Source of the DNA: an uncultured archaeon
Lineage (GTDB): Archaea; Nanobdellota; Nanobdellia; Woesearchaeales; CAIVOO01
Direction: 5' to 3'
NCBI GenBank assembly: GCA_903907555.1
Contig: CAIVOO010000096.1
Location: 1 to 14,815 of the forward strand
DNA length: 14,815 nt
Below are positions 1 through 7,900 of the stretch, piece after piece. Below the pieces are notes generated by a model. The model made no database searches. It saw only the letters and a program-made list of their open reading frames with translations, and was not told the DNA's origin. A program made the position numbers and the translations under genes. Each line of letters opens with the position of its first letter. Position 1 is the stretch's first letter.

Positions 1-120
1 CGCATAGCATCCTAAGGTCGAAATGCCTTTAATCCTTTTATCAAACTGACAAGGGGGAAGTCCCTTACGGGGAATGTCAGTCATTGAAGAGCGCTGCAAG
101 CATTTCGAAGATGCTATGCG
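1..120 (+). repeat. Structured repeat element, copy 1 (imperfect ~120-nt palindrome)
   Basis: The outer stem pairs 1-11 (CGCATAGCATC) with 110-120 (GATGCTATGCG), 11 perfect pairs. After a 6-nt bulge CTAAGG (12-17) opposite a single A (109), a second 9-bp perfect stem pairs 18-26 (TCGAAATGC) with 100-108. An inner stem CTGACA/TGTCAG (46-51/75-80) encloses the core GGGGGAAGTCCCTTACGGGG (53-72), and TCAA/TTGA (41-44/84-87) may extend it. The same architecture recurs inverted at 4787-4911. The element ends 20 nt downstream of the stop codon of the 346-aa gene. The window begins on the first base of the outer stem, so the stem may continue outside. It has no conserved reading frame: stops interrupt the frame that is open in copy 2. 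I do not recognise the family. Confidence 0.85.
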
Positions 121-139
121 CTTAGTTTCTTTTCTCATT

Positions 140-1180
140 TTAGTAAATAGGCGGGCAGGAGAACCTTCTGCCTGTCTCCAGATTTCTCTTCAATGCATTG
201 GCAGAGTTCCTTATCACATCTGTTTTTGTATTGTAATTATCATAATCTGTGCTTGAACCTGCGATAGTGTTCATATCGCCTGTTCCTCGTAAACCTGCGC
301 AAGATGATGACAGACTGCCAGAATCAATAATCACCTGCTCTTTCGCAGCATAAATCTTGGACACCACATTCAGTTTCTTGACAGCATTCTTCATGGTGCA
401 TATGAAGTTATCAAAATCATCTGAAAATATTGCTGCATAGATTTCAGGGGTATCGAAAAAATTTGCAGTGTTGACATTTTTGAACTGGCTTCCATCGCTG
501 CCATAAAAAGTAAGTTTGCTGTTAGCTAAATCTACTTGAACTGCTGTAACGCTTAGTTTCTTAAGAAAATCTGCTCCTGCAAGTATTCCTGAAGAACCTG
601 GGACATTAATTGTGTCATCAAAAATAAACCTGTACTGCTTGAAACCTTCTGGCGCAATCGAAACTATTCCTTCTGGCGTAACATTAAGTATTCTGTCGCT
701 CTTTGAGAAATTCGCAGGGAAATCATTGAACAGTTTCTTGAATTCAGGAGAGGGGCTGTTTGAAACAAAAACATACTTTGTATCCTCGCCGCCCAAATAA
801 AGGAAATTCGCAACCTTGAACGGAACATTCCAGTCAAGCGTCCAAGTGACAAGCTTCCTCCCAGTCATCTTCTTTGGAGAAAACAAGACTCTTTCAGAAA
901 GTGCTTTCTTCGCACCCCCAATGTAAAGTCCGCCTCCAGGGCAGTCGTAGCTAAGCGTTATCTCAGGCATCTGTATAACTTCAACAGTATTCGCAGAAAC
1001 CCCTGCCCCGACGAGTATCTCGTCCAATCGTGAAAGCGTTGTTATCGAAATTTTCTCTTCAGATGTTGTCTTCTGCTTCATCACAATTGTTGCGAAGAAC
1101 GCAAGTATTATCCCTCCAACTATTAGAACAAAAACCCAATTGAACTGGACTTCAACAACTGCTTTCTTCTTTCTCAGCAT
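140..1180 (-). CDS. Membrane-anchored extracellular protein with pilin-like N-terminus (346 aa)
   Basis: This is a hypothetical protein with a short basic N-terminus (MLRKKKA), then VVEVQFNWVFVLIVGG and one hydrophobic helix at about residues 14-34. The rest is soluble and presumably extracellular. The KKA plus short polar stretch plus hydrophobic helix resembles archaeal class III (prepilin-like) signal peptides, but the usual Q after the cleavage site is absent, so it may be an uncleaved anchor. No catalytic motif is visible; a few cysteines (in YDCPGGG, FICTMK, SSSCAG, FSCPP) could form disulfides. It is the last of three overlapping genes. Its ATG lies inside the stop of the 177-aa gene (ATGCTGA, 7-nt overlap) and no GAGG precedes it, so translation is probably coupled. 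It shares the N-terminal design of the 177-aa protein. The role is unknown; a minor component of a surface structure is an inference. Confidence 0.85.
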   Translation of the reverse strand: MLRKKKAVVEVQFNWVFVLIVGGIILAFFATIVMKQKTTSEEKISITTLSRLDEILVGAGVSANTVEVIQMPEITLSYDCPGGGLYIGGAKKALSERVLFSPKKMTGRKLVTWTLDWNVPFKVANFLYLGGEDTKYVFVSNSPSPEFKKLFNDFPANFSKSDRILNVTPEGIVSIAPEGFKQYRFIFDDTINVPGSSGILAGADFLKKLSVTAVQVDLANSKLTFYGSDGSQFKNVNTANFFDTPEIYAAIFSDDFDNFICTMKNAVKKLNVVSKIYAAKEQVIIDSGSLSSSCAGLRGTGDMNTIAGSSTDYDNYNTKTDVIRNSANALKRNLETGRRFSCPPIY

Positions 1181-1707
1181 TTTACGTTAGCAGGCGGCGC
1201 TGTAATCTGCGCGCTGTCTCCAAGCCCTTTAAGCTTCACGCATATCTTGCCCTGGCTCGGCAGGAAGCAAAGCAAGTCTTTTCCCTGCTCCAGCTTAAGC
1301 TTGTCAACATATATCGGCTCGCCTTCAGGTATGAAGAATATGTTTTTCTTGACACCGCTTTTTACGCTGTCTTCTATAAGAGGAATTGCATTCTTTGTTC
1401 CTGTGTCATTAAAAAATGAAGTAACAGAATATCCTTGGTCGCCTATAGAGTCGACGCCGACAAAGCATATTGACTTAATGTTTGGCGGAACCAAAAAACT
1501 ATCCAGCTCAAAAGCCTCGTACTCTCCGCTTATCCCGTTAATCTTTCTTTCCATGTCAGTTTTAAGCTGCACAAATGAAACCTGCTTTTCTGTATTAATG
1601 AATCCGGCGACTGCCTTGTACCCGAAATAAAGTATCAAACCAATGATTATGACTGAAACTGCGTAAACGAAAACCTGCTGTATGTCTGCTTTCTTGTTTC
1701 TTCTCAT
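1174..1707 (-). CDS. Small membrane-anchored extracellular protein with pilin-like N-terminus (177 aa)
   Basis: A hypothetical protein beginning MRRNKKADIQQVFVYAV, followed by one hydrophobic helix (about residues 12-33) and a soluble domain of about 140 residues that should face outside. The N-terminus (basic residues, KKA, short polar stretch, helix) parallels the 346-aa neighbour, suggesting shared export and anchoring. Cysteines occur in ICFVG, LLCFL, KICVK and the C-terminal NVKC. The ICVKLKGLGD stretch near the end looks like a small beta element, but I cannot assign a domain. The start is supported by GAGG at 1713-1716, 5 nt before the ATG, and by an ATGA overlap with the stop of the 1,018-aa gene. 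The gene overlaps the next one by 7 nt, so the three form a tight operon. Confidence 0.85.
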   Translation of the reverse strand: MRRNKKADIQQVFVYAVSVIIIGLILYFGYKAVAGFINTEKQVSFVQLKTDMERKINGISGEYEAFELDSFLVPPNIKSICFVGVDSIGDQGYSVTSFFNDTGTKNAIPLIEDSVKSGVKKNIFFIPEGEPIYVDKLKLEQGKDLLCFLPSQGKICVKLKGLGDSAQITAPPANVKC

Positions 1708-4700
1708 TTCTTCCTCTTCTTAGATAATTTCTTGATGTCTTCTACTGAACTTTTGCTTTTTTTCTCATATTTTCCGAACTTCTCAATCCCTTCCTCGCCG
1801 CCCTTCAGCTTGCCAAGCTTTTCAAATTCGTTCTCTTCTTTTGGCTTGACCAATCTTGACAGCTTGTCAAGGACTCCTTCGCCTTTCATTGCTTCAAGCC
1901 TTTCGAACTCTGATTTCTTACCTATCTTTCCTAACTTTTCAAAGTCTTCTTCCTTTGGCTTTGCGGGTTTGTTGAGAGCTTCGCTGATTATTGAAGGCTT
2001 AAGCTCTTTAGTCTCTGAAGGCTTGACAGCCTCTTTCTTCTCTCCGAACGACTCAAACATCTTGCTGCGCGACTTGTCTTCTTTTTCCTTCGCAGCCATC
2101 CTTCGCATTATCTCGTCAGGAGTGAGCCCTTTCAGCGCAGCCTTGATGGCTGCCTGTTTCATAGGCTCTGTGATTTTTATCTGCTCTGCAGATGTTCCTT
2201 TCTGCTTCTTGAGCTTGATGTCTGTGATTGATGAGTATCCTGCTCCGATAAGTGCAAGCATGAATCCTAAGATTAATAGCAAGTATTTAGGTGCAAACAA
2301 AGTGCTTATCTGAAATCCTTCAGGCGGCGTCCATAATCCGACAGAATACTGATATTGCTCAAAATTGCTCCATGACGTGCTGTCATATTTTTCATTGGCA
2401 TCAGCAGGATTTGTCGGGTCAAGCCCGTTCTGCAGTTCCCAAATATCAGGCATCCCGTCGCCGTCGCTGTCTTTCTTATCATCCTCTGCGCACACACCGC
2501 CTGCGCAGTTTCCTGTCACGCAGTCTGCTGACAGCTTGCAGCTTGAGCCTTTTGCGCATTTATTGCAATCTCCCCCGCAGTCAGAATCAGTTTCCTTTCC
2601 GTTTCTAACTCCGTCTGTGCACGATGCCTCTGCACAAGTATTGTTTGCTGAGCAGTAGCTTGTGACGCAGTCAGTATCCATCTTGCATGCTACTCCGATA
2701 GCGCATGGATCGCAGATTCCTCCGCAGTCAACTGCAGATTCGCCGCCATTCTGCACCTTGTCATCGCATAAAGCTTCCTTGCACAATTCTGAAACACAGT
2801 AGCTTGACGTGCAATCGCTATTTGCAACGCATCCGCTTCCAACACTGCATGCGATGCATGTCTTGCCCCCGCAGTCCACTCCTGTTTCATCAGAATCTTT
2901 CTGGTTGTTTATGCAGTGGCTTGATGAAGCCAGCTTAACCTCTATTTTTTCTGAGCCGTTTCTTTCATTTCCTGCCTTGTCAGAAACTTCGTAGCAGAAA
3001 TATCTTGACGACGGGGTTTTCACGCTATATCCTTTGAGCTCAGGATCATAATCAAGAGGACCGAACACTGCGTCTTCACAGCTCTTGTTGCCTGACCAGG
3101 CGAAGCTGAATGTTGCATTATCACACTGTGATACATCATCCGAACAGATAAGAGTCACAATTGTTCCGTCAGAAGTGTCGTTTGTCTTTATCTTGACAGT
3201 CGGCGGGGTCTTGTCGCAGCTGAAACCTGTAGTGTCGTAAGTTGTTCCTGCGCTTGCTCCTGCAGTCGTGCTCTGAAGCCCTGCCCTGTTTATTGAATAT
3301 GCAGCCACTACAAAGGTGGCTCCTGTGACATTGATGCTTTTTGGTATTGTGACTTTTATGTTTGGCGTCGATGTTACTGTCCAGTTGACTATGCTTTCCT
3401 TTGTTGTTGAAACGCTGTAATTGTATGATGAAACATTGGATTCATTGTCGTATCCTGAAAAGTTAGCTGTTATCTCTTTTGCGCAGATTGTTGCTGGCAC
3501 ATTCACTGTTGGCGCATCTGGTGGCGTAGTGTCTATTGTGATTGTGAACGTGCTTGTTGCTATATTCTGCGCAGCAGTGCATTTGACGCTCACAATTAGT
3601 TTAGTAATATTCAGCGAGCCTAAATCTTTTGTATGATAATTTCCTCCGGTTACGTCGAAGTTTACAGCTTTAGGCTCCTGATAAGCTCCGTCGAGAACAT
3701 ACCTGCAGTTCGCCCTCTTGTTCGTTGAGAAATTTAACATTATTGAAGTGTTCGGAGAGTAATCAGGCGGGCTGTATTTTGTGATTGACAGCGGCGCCGT
3801 CTGGTCAATATTTATTGGCAAAGTTTTTCCAGTAATTAGCTGTGCAACATTCTTGCAGGACACATAAACACTAAAGCTTGCTTTCTGCGTAGAAGAATTT
3901 GCAGGGAGGACTACAAGCTGCGACTGCTTCATCCTGTAAGAAGGCAGCTTTGCCTCATCATTCCCGTCGAAAGGAGTCATTGATGTGTAATTTGAATTTG
4001 TAAGGCTGTACCTGCACACAACCTTGTCATCCGAATCAACATTCAATGTTGTTGACATCCTTCCAAGATTGTCTGGCTGGGGTACTGGATTTGGAACAGG
4101 CGTTATGGTGTAGGCAGGCGCTGTTGAGTCATAAGAGAAGTACATCAGGGCTGAAGCCTCACCGCCAGAAGCATCCTTGCATATTATGTAAAGCGGAAGT
4201 TCGACTTTTGCTCCTGTCGTGCCTGCTATTTTCTGTATGTCAAAATTTTTTATTACATGAGTTGTGACCATCGCATCATCAGGGCTGTAATCAAAATTAG
4301 GGGCTATCCTGTCATAAACATCCATGATTGCAGAATACCTGCAGTTGTAAGGAGAGTAAGTTCCGAGTGTAACATCAAATTTAGGCTTAGTAGAACCCCC
4401 CAGAGGCGGATCGATGTAGTATACACTCAGGGGAGCTCCACTAATGTTGATATTGATTGTCTTTGATATTGTGTTATAAACCAAGTCTGTCGCATTGAAG
4501 AAAAATTCGTATTCCCCGCTCGGAACAGGGGTTTTCGGGGTGAAATCAACAACCTTGTTGAACGCATCCTTGCTGACAATATTCATTGGATATACAGTCT
4601 GGTACTGAAGGTTTGTCAGCTGCGCATATGAACCTTCAAGCAGTATCTGCTCATTGAATGAAACTGTTATTGTCGGCTGGGAGCTGTCTGTCGACAGATC

Positions 4701-4760
4701 TTGAGCTGACACTATTTGAGCGAGTACTAAAATCAATAATAAAGACAATATTCTTTTCAT
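1704..4760 (-). CDS. Secreted Ig-like / Cys-rich repeat membrane protein with charged cytoplasmic tail (1,018 aa)
   Basis: Residues 1-19 are a Sec signal peptide (MKRILSLLLILVLAQIVSA). Residues about 25-610 form Ig-like beta domains separated by DxTAP/DTTPP linkers near 212, 318, 410 and 518. Several carry a CRY...C cysteine pair, and sequons are frequent. Three cysteine-rich repeats with the pattern DCGG..C..C..G..C....DC....C follow (about 613-758), then a calcium-binding loop DSDGDGMPDIWE (about 763). One membrane helix (LLLILGFMLALIGAGY, about 825-842) precedes a tail of about 175 residues rich in Lys and Glu, with repeated FEKLGK-like motifs. Topology: outside N-terminus, cytoplasmic tail. 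I chose ATG 4760 because it has GAGG at 4765-4768 and a signal peptide right at the start. The frame is open upstream to a TTG at 4910, but that stretch is the structured repeat. No enzyme domain is visible; an adhesion or scaffold role is inferred. Confidence 0.9.
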   Translation of the reverse strand: MKRILSLLLILVLAQIVSAQDLSTDSSQPTITVSFNEQILLEGSYAQLTNLQYQTVYPMNIVSKDAFNKVVDFTPKTPVPSGEYEFFFNATDLVYNTISKTININISGAPLSVYYIDPPLGGSTKPKFDVTLGTYSPYNCRYSAIMDVYDRIAPNFDYSPDDAMVTTHVIKNFDIQKIAGTTGAKVELPLYIICKDASGGEASALMYFSYDSTAPAYTITPVPNPVPQPDNLGRMSTTLNVDSDDKVVCRYSLTNSNYTSMTPFDGNDEAKLPSYRMKQSQLVVLPANSSTQKASFSVYVSCKNVAQLITGKTLPINIDQTAPLSITKYSPPDYSPNTSIMLNFSTNKRANCRYVLDGAYQEPKAVNFDVTGGNYHTKDLGSLNITKLIVSVKCTAAQNIATSTFTITIDTTPPDAPTVNVPATICAKEITANFSGYDNESNVSSYNYSVSTTKESIVNWTVTSTPNIKVTIPKSINVTGATFVVAAYSINRAGLQSTTAGASAGTTYDTTGFSCDKTPPTVKIKTNDTSDGTIVTLICSDDVSQCDNATFSFAWSGNKSCEDAVFGPLDYDPELKGYSVKTPSSRYFCYEVSDKAGNERNGSEKIEVKLASSSHCINNQKDSDETGVDCGGKTCIACSVGSGCVANSDCTSSYCVSELCKEALCDDKVQNGGESAVDCGGICDPCAIGVACKMDTDCVTSYCSANNTCAEASCTDGVRNGKETDSDCGGDCNKCAKGSSCKLSADCVTGNCAGGVCAEDDKKDSDGDGMPDIWELQNGLDPTNPADANEKYDSTSWSNFEQYQYSVGLWTPPEGFQISTLFAPKYLLLILGFMLALIGAGYSSITDIKLKKQKGTSAEQIKITEPMKQAAIKAALKGLTPDEIMRRMAAKEKEDKSRSKMFESFGEKKEAVKPSETKELKPSIISEALNKPAKPKEEDFEKLGKIGKKSEFERLEAMKGEGVLDKLSRLVKPKEENEFEKLGKLKGGEEGIEKFGKYEKKSKSSVEDIKKLSKKRKK

Positions 4761-4762
4761 CG

Positions 4763-4777
4763 ATCCTCTTTTTTTAT
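4763..4777. repeat. Direct repeat flanking element copy 2, left; contains the RBS of the 1,018-aa gene
   Basis: On the plus strand this reads ATCCTC, seven T, AT. The same string with six T occurs at 4911-4924 on the other side of the structured element. Read on the minus strand it is ATAAAAAAAGAGGAT, whose GAGG (4765-4768) is the ribosome binding site 4 nt before ATG 4760. It may be a target-site duplication made when the element inserted. The alternative is two independent AAAAGAGG-type binding sites, a motif also seen before the 2,585-aa gene. Confidence 0.6.
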
Positions 4778-4799
4778 GATGCTTGTTTTGTTTAGCATC
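4778..4799 (-). promoter_or_regulatory. Possible alternative hairpin ahead of the 1,018-aa gene
   Basis: On the minus strand, GATGCT (4799-4794) can pair with AGCATC (4783-4778) across a 10-nt A-rich loop. The hairpin ends one base before the A-rich ribosome binding site region. The same GATGCT is also the closing strand of the long outer stem, pairing with AGCATC at 4904-4899, so the two folds exclude each other. The sequence shows only the complementarity; a switch controlling access to the binding site is inference. Confidence 0.4.
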
Positions 4800-4911
4800 T
4801 TCGAAATGCTCGAAGTGCGAATCACAGGTGCTGTCGCCCCGTAAGGGACAACCCCCACGACGCACTCGATTGTTAACATCAGGCATTTCGACCTTAAGGA
4901 TGCTAAACAAA
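4787..4911 (-). repeat. Structured repeat element, copy 2 (inverted relative to copy 1)
   Basis: The outer stem TTTGTTTAGCATC/GATGCTAAACAAA (4787-4799/4899-4911) has 13 perfect pairs. A 1-by-7 internal loop (4800 opposite 4892-4898, CTTAAGG on the minus strand) leads to a 9-bp stem TCGAAATGC/GCATTTCGA (4801-4809/4883-4891). Next come AGTGCG/CGCACT (4814-4819/4861-4866) and GTCG/CGAC (4833-4836/4858-4861, sharing base 4861). The core on the minus strand is GGGGGTTGTCCCTTACGGGG (4856-4837), 18 of 20 identical to copy 1. The element starts 9 nt after the stop of the 2,585-aa gene and lies in the leader of the 1,018-aa gene. Outermost stem bases differ from copy 1 on both arms yet remain paired. 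Confidence 0.85.
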
Positions 4912-4924
4912 TCCTCTTTTTTAT
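4911..4924. repeat. Direct repeat flanking element copy 2, right
   Basis: The plus strand reads ATCCTC, six T, AT, matching 4763-4777 except for one T. On the minus strand it overlaps the TAA stop of the 2,585-aa gene and supplies a GAGG (4913-4916) with no evident proper start after it, only a TTG inside the element. This is what would be left if an insertion had duplicated the original ribosome binding site. Confidence 0.55.
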
Positions 4925-7900
4925 ATCGTCAGATTCACGTAATTCGAAAGGTCTGGCGGAGTAATCTTGCCTTCTGTGCAGTACCTTCTTGTATCATTGT
5001 TTTCTATGTCGCTGCACACTCCGACAATCTTTGTCGCTACCGCAACGCCCCACCTGCAGTTGTCAGCAAGGTATTTACCTGCGTTTGAACAAAGGTAGAC
5101 TATGTCTGGATTTTTTGTTGCTGAAGCTATCTTCCATATCCTTGAAGTATAGCATATCGGCTTTAAGTTTCCTGACATTTCAGGCGGCTGGTCTTTAACA
5201 TCTTTGCAAGACTGTTCTATCATTTCTGTATAACATTGGACATCTTCAGGCCCTGTGCATGATTTTATCGCATCAACAATCTTTGTTACTTTCGGCTGCG
5301 AAGGCAGTGCTGAAGTGCACTGCGGCCCTATGCATATTGTCTGCACCACTGGCGGAGCCATGTCAAGTATGAATGTTTTTGTGAATATCATGTCATTCAT
5401 TGCCTTGTCAAAGACAGCAAATGTCAAAGTCAGTGCGATTCTCTTCTTGCTTGCATCCTCGCCAGATATCAGCTTTGTCAAGTCGATGTTCAATGAGCCT
5501 GTGCCAGTTATGCAGTTGGTTTCTGCCGGCGATTTGCACTTGTCGCTTACGACAAGCGGCGGCTGGTCAGCGGTTCTGGCAACAGCAACAAAATCAATAT
5601 CAGGGCTTGCTCCTGTTGCTGAAAGCTTGAGTTCATTTCCCCTGACGACAATATCTCCTGTGTCCGCATAAACATATTTAGGCTCTGTAGTTACATTCAG
5701 CTGCCCGAGTGTCGGCGGAGTCTTGTCTATAGTCAATTTCTTGTTGATTACTTCTGTGTTTCCTGCATAATCAGAAACTGTTATTGTGACATCATAATCA
5801 TCTTCAAGCTGTGGTATGAAGTCGGAAAGCAATGCTCCCGAATATTTTGACTGTTTCTGCGGATCGCTTGTCAGTTCAATGAACGTGTTTGTATTTCCGC
5901 TGGCCCCTGTTATGTTGATTGTTGCGAACACTCCATGCGCTTCATTGTTAATCAGCATCTCAATAGGCAAGTCGTAGTCTCCATTAGCTATATCAACATA
6001 CTCTGTCAGATTGACATTCGGAGCAGTTGTGTCATAAACAAACTTGAAAGTCTCTGATGAAGTGACTCTCCTGTTGTTTGTCAGCACCTTTGCTGCCTGG
6101 ATTTCAACAGTGTAATCGCCTTCAAAAGCGCCAAGATTTCCGCTAACAGTGCAGTTGAATGTGTTCTTATTGCCAGACATTGGAGACGGCAAACATGTGA
6201 CGGTTGCAACCTGCTGTAAGTTCTTGACAATTTTTCCTGACATGAACTCTATTGTTGCAAGATTGTCAAGGTATGCTATTGTAAACTTTGAAGGCATAGC
6301 GCTTACATATTTTAATGGGTAATTTCCAGATGTCGGATCTTTAAGCACATCTCCTGACGCATTATACAGCTTCTTCTCATTGTCGATGTATGTTACATCA
6401 AACGGTCCTGGAGCTGAATTGTCTATCTTGAACCACCAGCTGTATGAGAAGCTGTTTCCTGCCAAATCTCTCGCAGTCAATGCCAGATTGTGCATTCCCT
6501 GCCCAAGCTGTCCTGGGTCGAAAGACATCGTGTATTTTGTTTCGTTAATTCCAGTTCTTGCATCTGAAGATACAACTTGTTCGGTAGGCTTGTATGTGTC
6601 TGGAACAACTCCGCCATCGATTGTGAAATTCCAGAAGCTGACTCCAGAGCCCCTGTCGAAAAAGCTGAAGCTTATAGGGTATACAAGGAACGGTATGAAC
6701 GAGCCGTTTGCAGGATATTCTGTTCCTGCGAAGAATGCAGGAGCTGCTACATCCAAGTATATGTTTGTCGGCACAGATGGTATTGCCTTTCCGAGGTTCC
6801 CGAGATCGTCGACAGACTGCACATAGAAGAAATTATTTCCCTCCCTCAGCTTGAGGTTATGCACGAATTTATCGGAATAAGTCATCTTATCGTAGAATAC
6901 CAATCCCTCGTTCTGCTTTACATCCTGCTCAAGAGGCGTTTCAAGCTCTATCTTCGTCTTGACTCCATCATACTGCACATTCTTTATCTGGTAGAATTTC
7001 TTGTAGTTTCCATAACTTGTCCTGTCATGGCTGCTGAATTTTATGTAGTTGCCTTGAGAGACAAGCGGATAGCTGACAATGTTTGAGCTGACGAATATTG
7101 ATGTGTCGCCCTTTACCTGGTCCTGCAGTGTTGTGAATTTGTAATCTTTCATTGTCGCATACTCTTCTGTGTATCTTGAGTTTTCGACAGAAAGCTTTGC
7201 GCTTCTTCCAGTCCAGAACACAAGCGTGTTTCCCGGCTCTTTTGTGTATCCTGAAATTGTGAGATTGATGTCATTTGTGTAGAACATTCCAGACCTGAAC
7301 TTCAGCGGATATCCCAATGCCTTGTAAGGCAGATTGTCTGCAGAATACTCTTCAAGCTTAGGCTCTAATATTGGAGCTTCTGGGCCTGCATCGTCAAGTA
7401 TTATTGTCTTGTCAACTTTGTGGCTGTTTCCTGCCTGGTCTGTTGCAACAACAGATATCTTGAATGGAGTGTTTCCAGGTATCCTGGTCTTGTTTGCCAA
7501 TGCAAATCCCAAGTCTACAGGTATTGAGAAGTTTGCAGAGTTTAATGTTGTATAAATCTGGTCATCGATGTATATTGAAACAGAATCGAGCGGAGATGAA
7601 AGGCTGTTATCCATAACGCCGATCTCTTTGATATCCCCTTCAAACGAAATTCCTCCTGAATATTGAGGATTGACAGTGTCTGTGTAGCTCAATGTTTTCC
7701 CACCGACCTGTATTTCAATGTTTTCAGCATTTCCAGACTTCTTTGTTGTTATTTTCACGTCAACATAGCCGTCAGCTTTGTCAATAGTGATCGGATTCGT
7801 GACTGCCTGCAGTTCCTTGTAAAGTATTATCTGATTTTCATCAGGCCCTGAGAATATGTAAGCTGAATAGTAGCTGTTGCCTATATTGAATTTGACAGTA

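Noticed and set aside
1..120. Simple intrinsic terminator after the 346-aa gene
   Set aside because: It is much longer than a terminator hairpin, has internal bulges and a conserved core, and a second copy lies inside an operon. A terminating side effect is possible but does not explain the structure.
1732..2313. Long plus-strand frames across the surface-protein genes, for example 193 codons rich in Ser and Phe
   Set aside because: They are antisense shadows of the Lys/Glu-rich tail and other real minus-strand coding regions, with no promoter, ribosome binding site or domain pattern.
4761..4910. N-terminal extension of the 1,018-aa protein from a TTG at 4910, with a GAGGA just before it
   Set aside because: The extension is the structured repeat read in one frame, would put 50 hydrophilic residues before a clear signal peptide, and is not open in the equivalent frame of copy 1. 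ATG 4760 has its own GAGG.
1..4911. CRISPR array
   Set aside because: Only two distant copies in opposite orientation, with no regular spacing or spacers.
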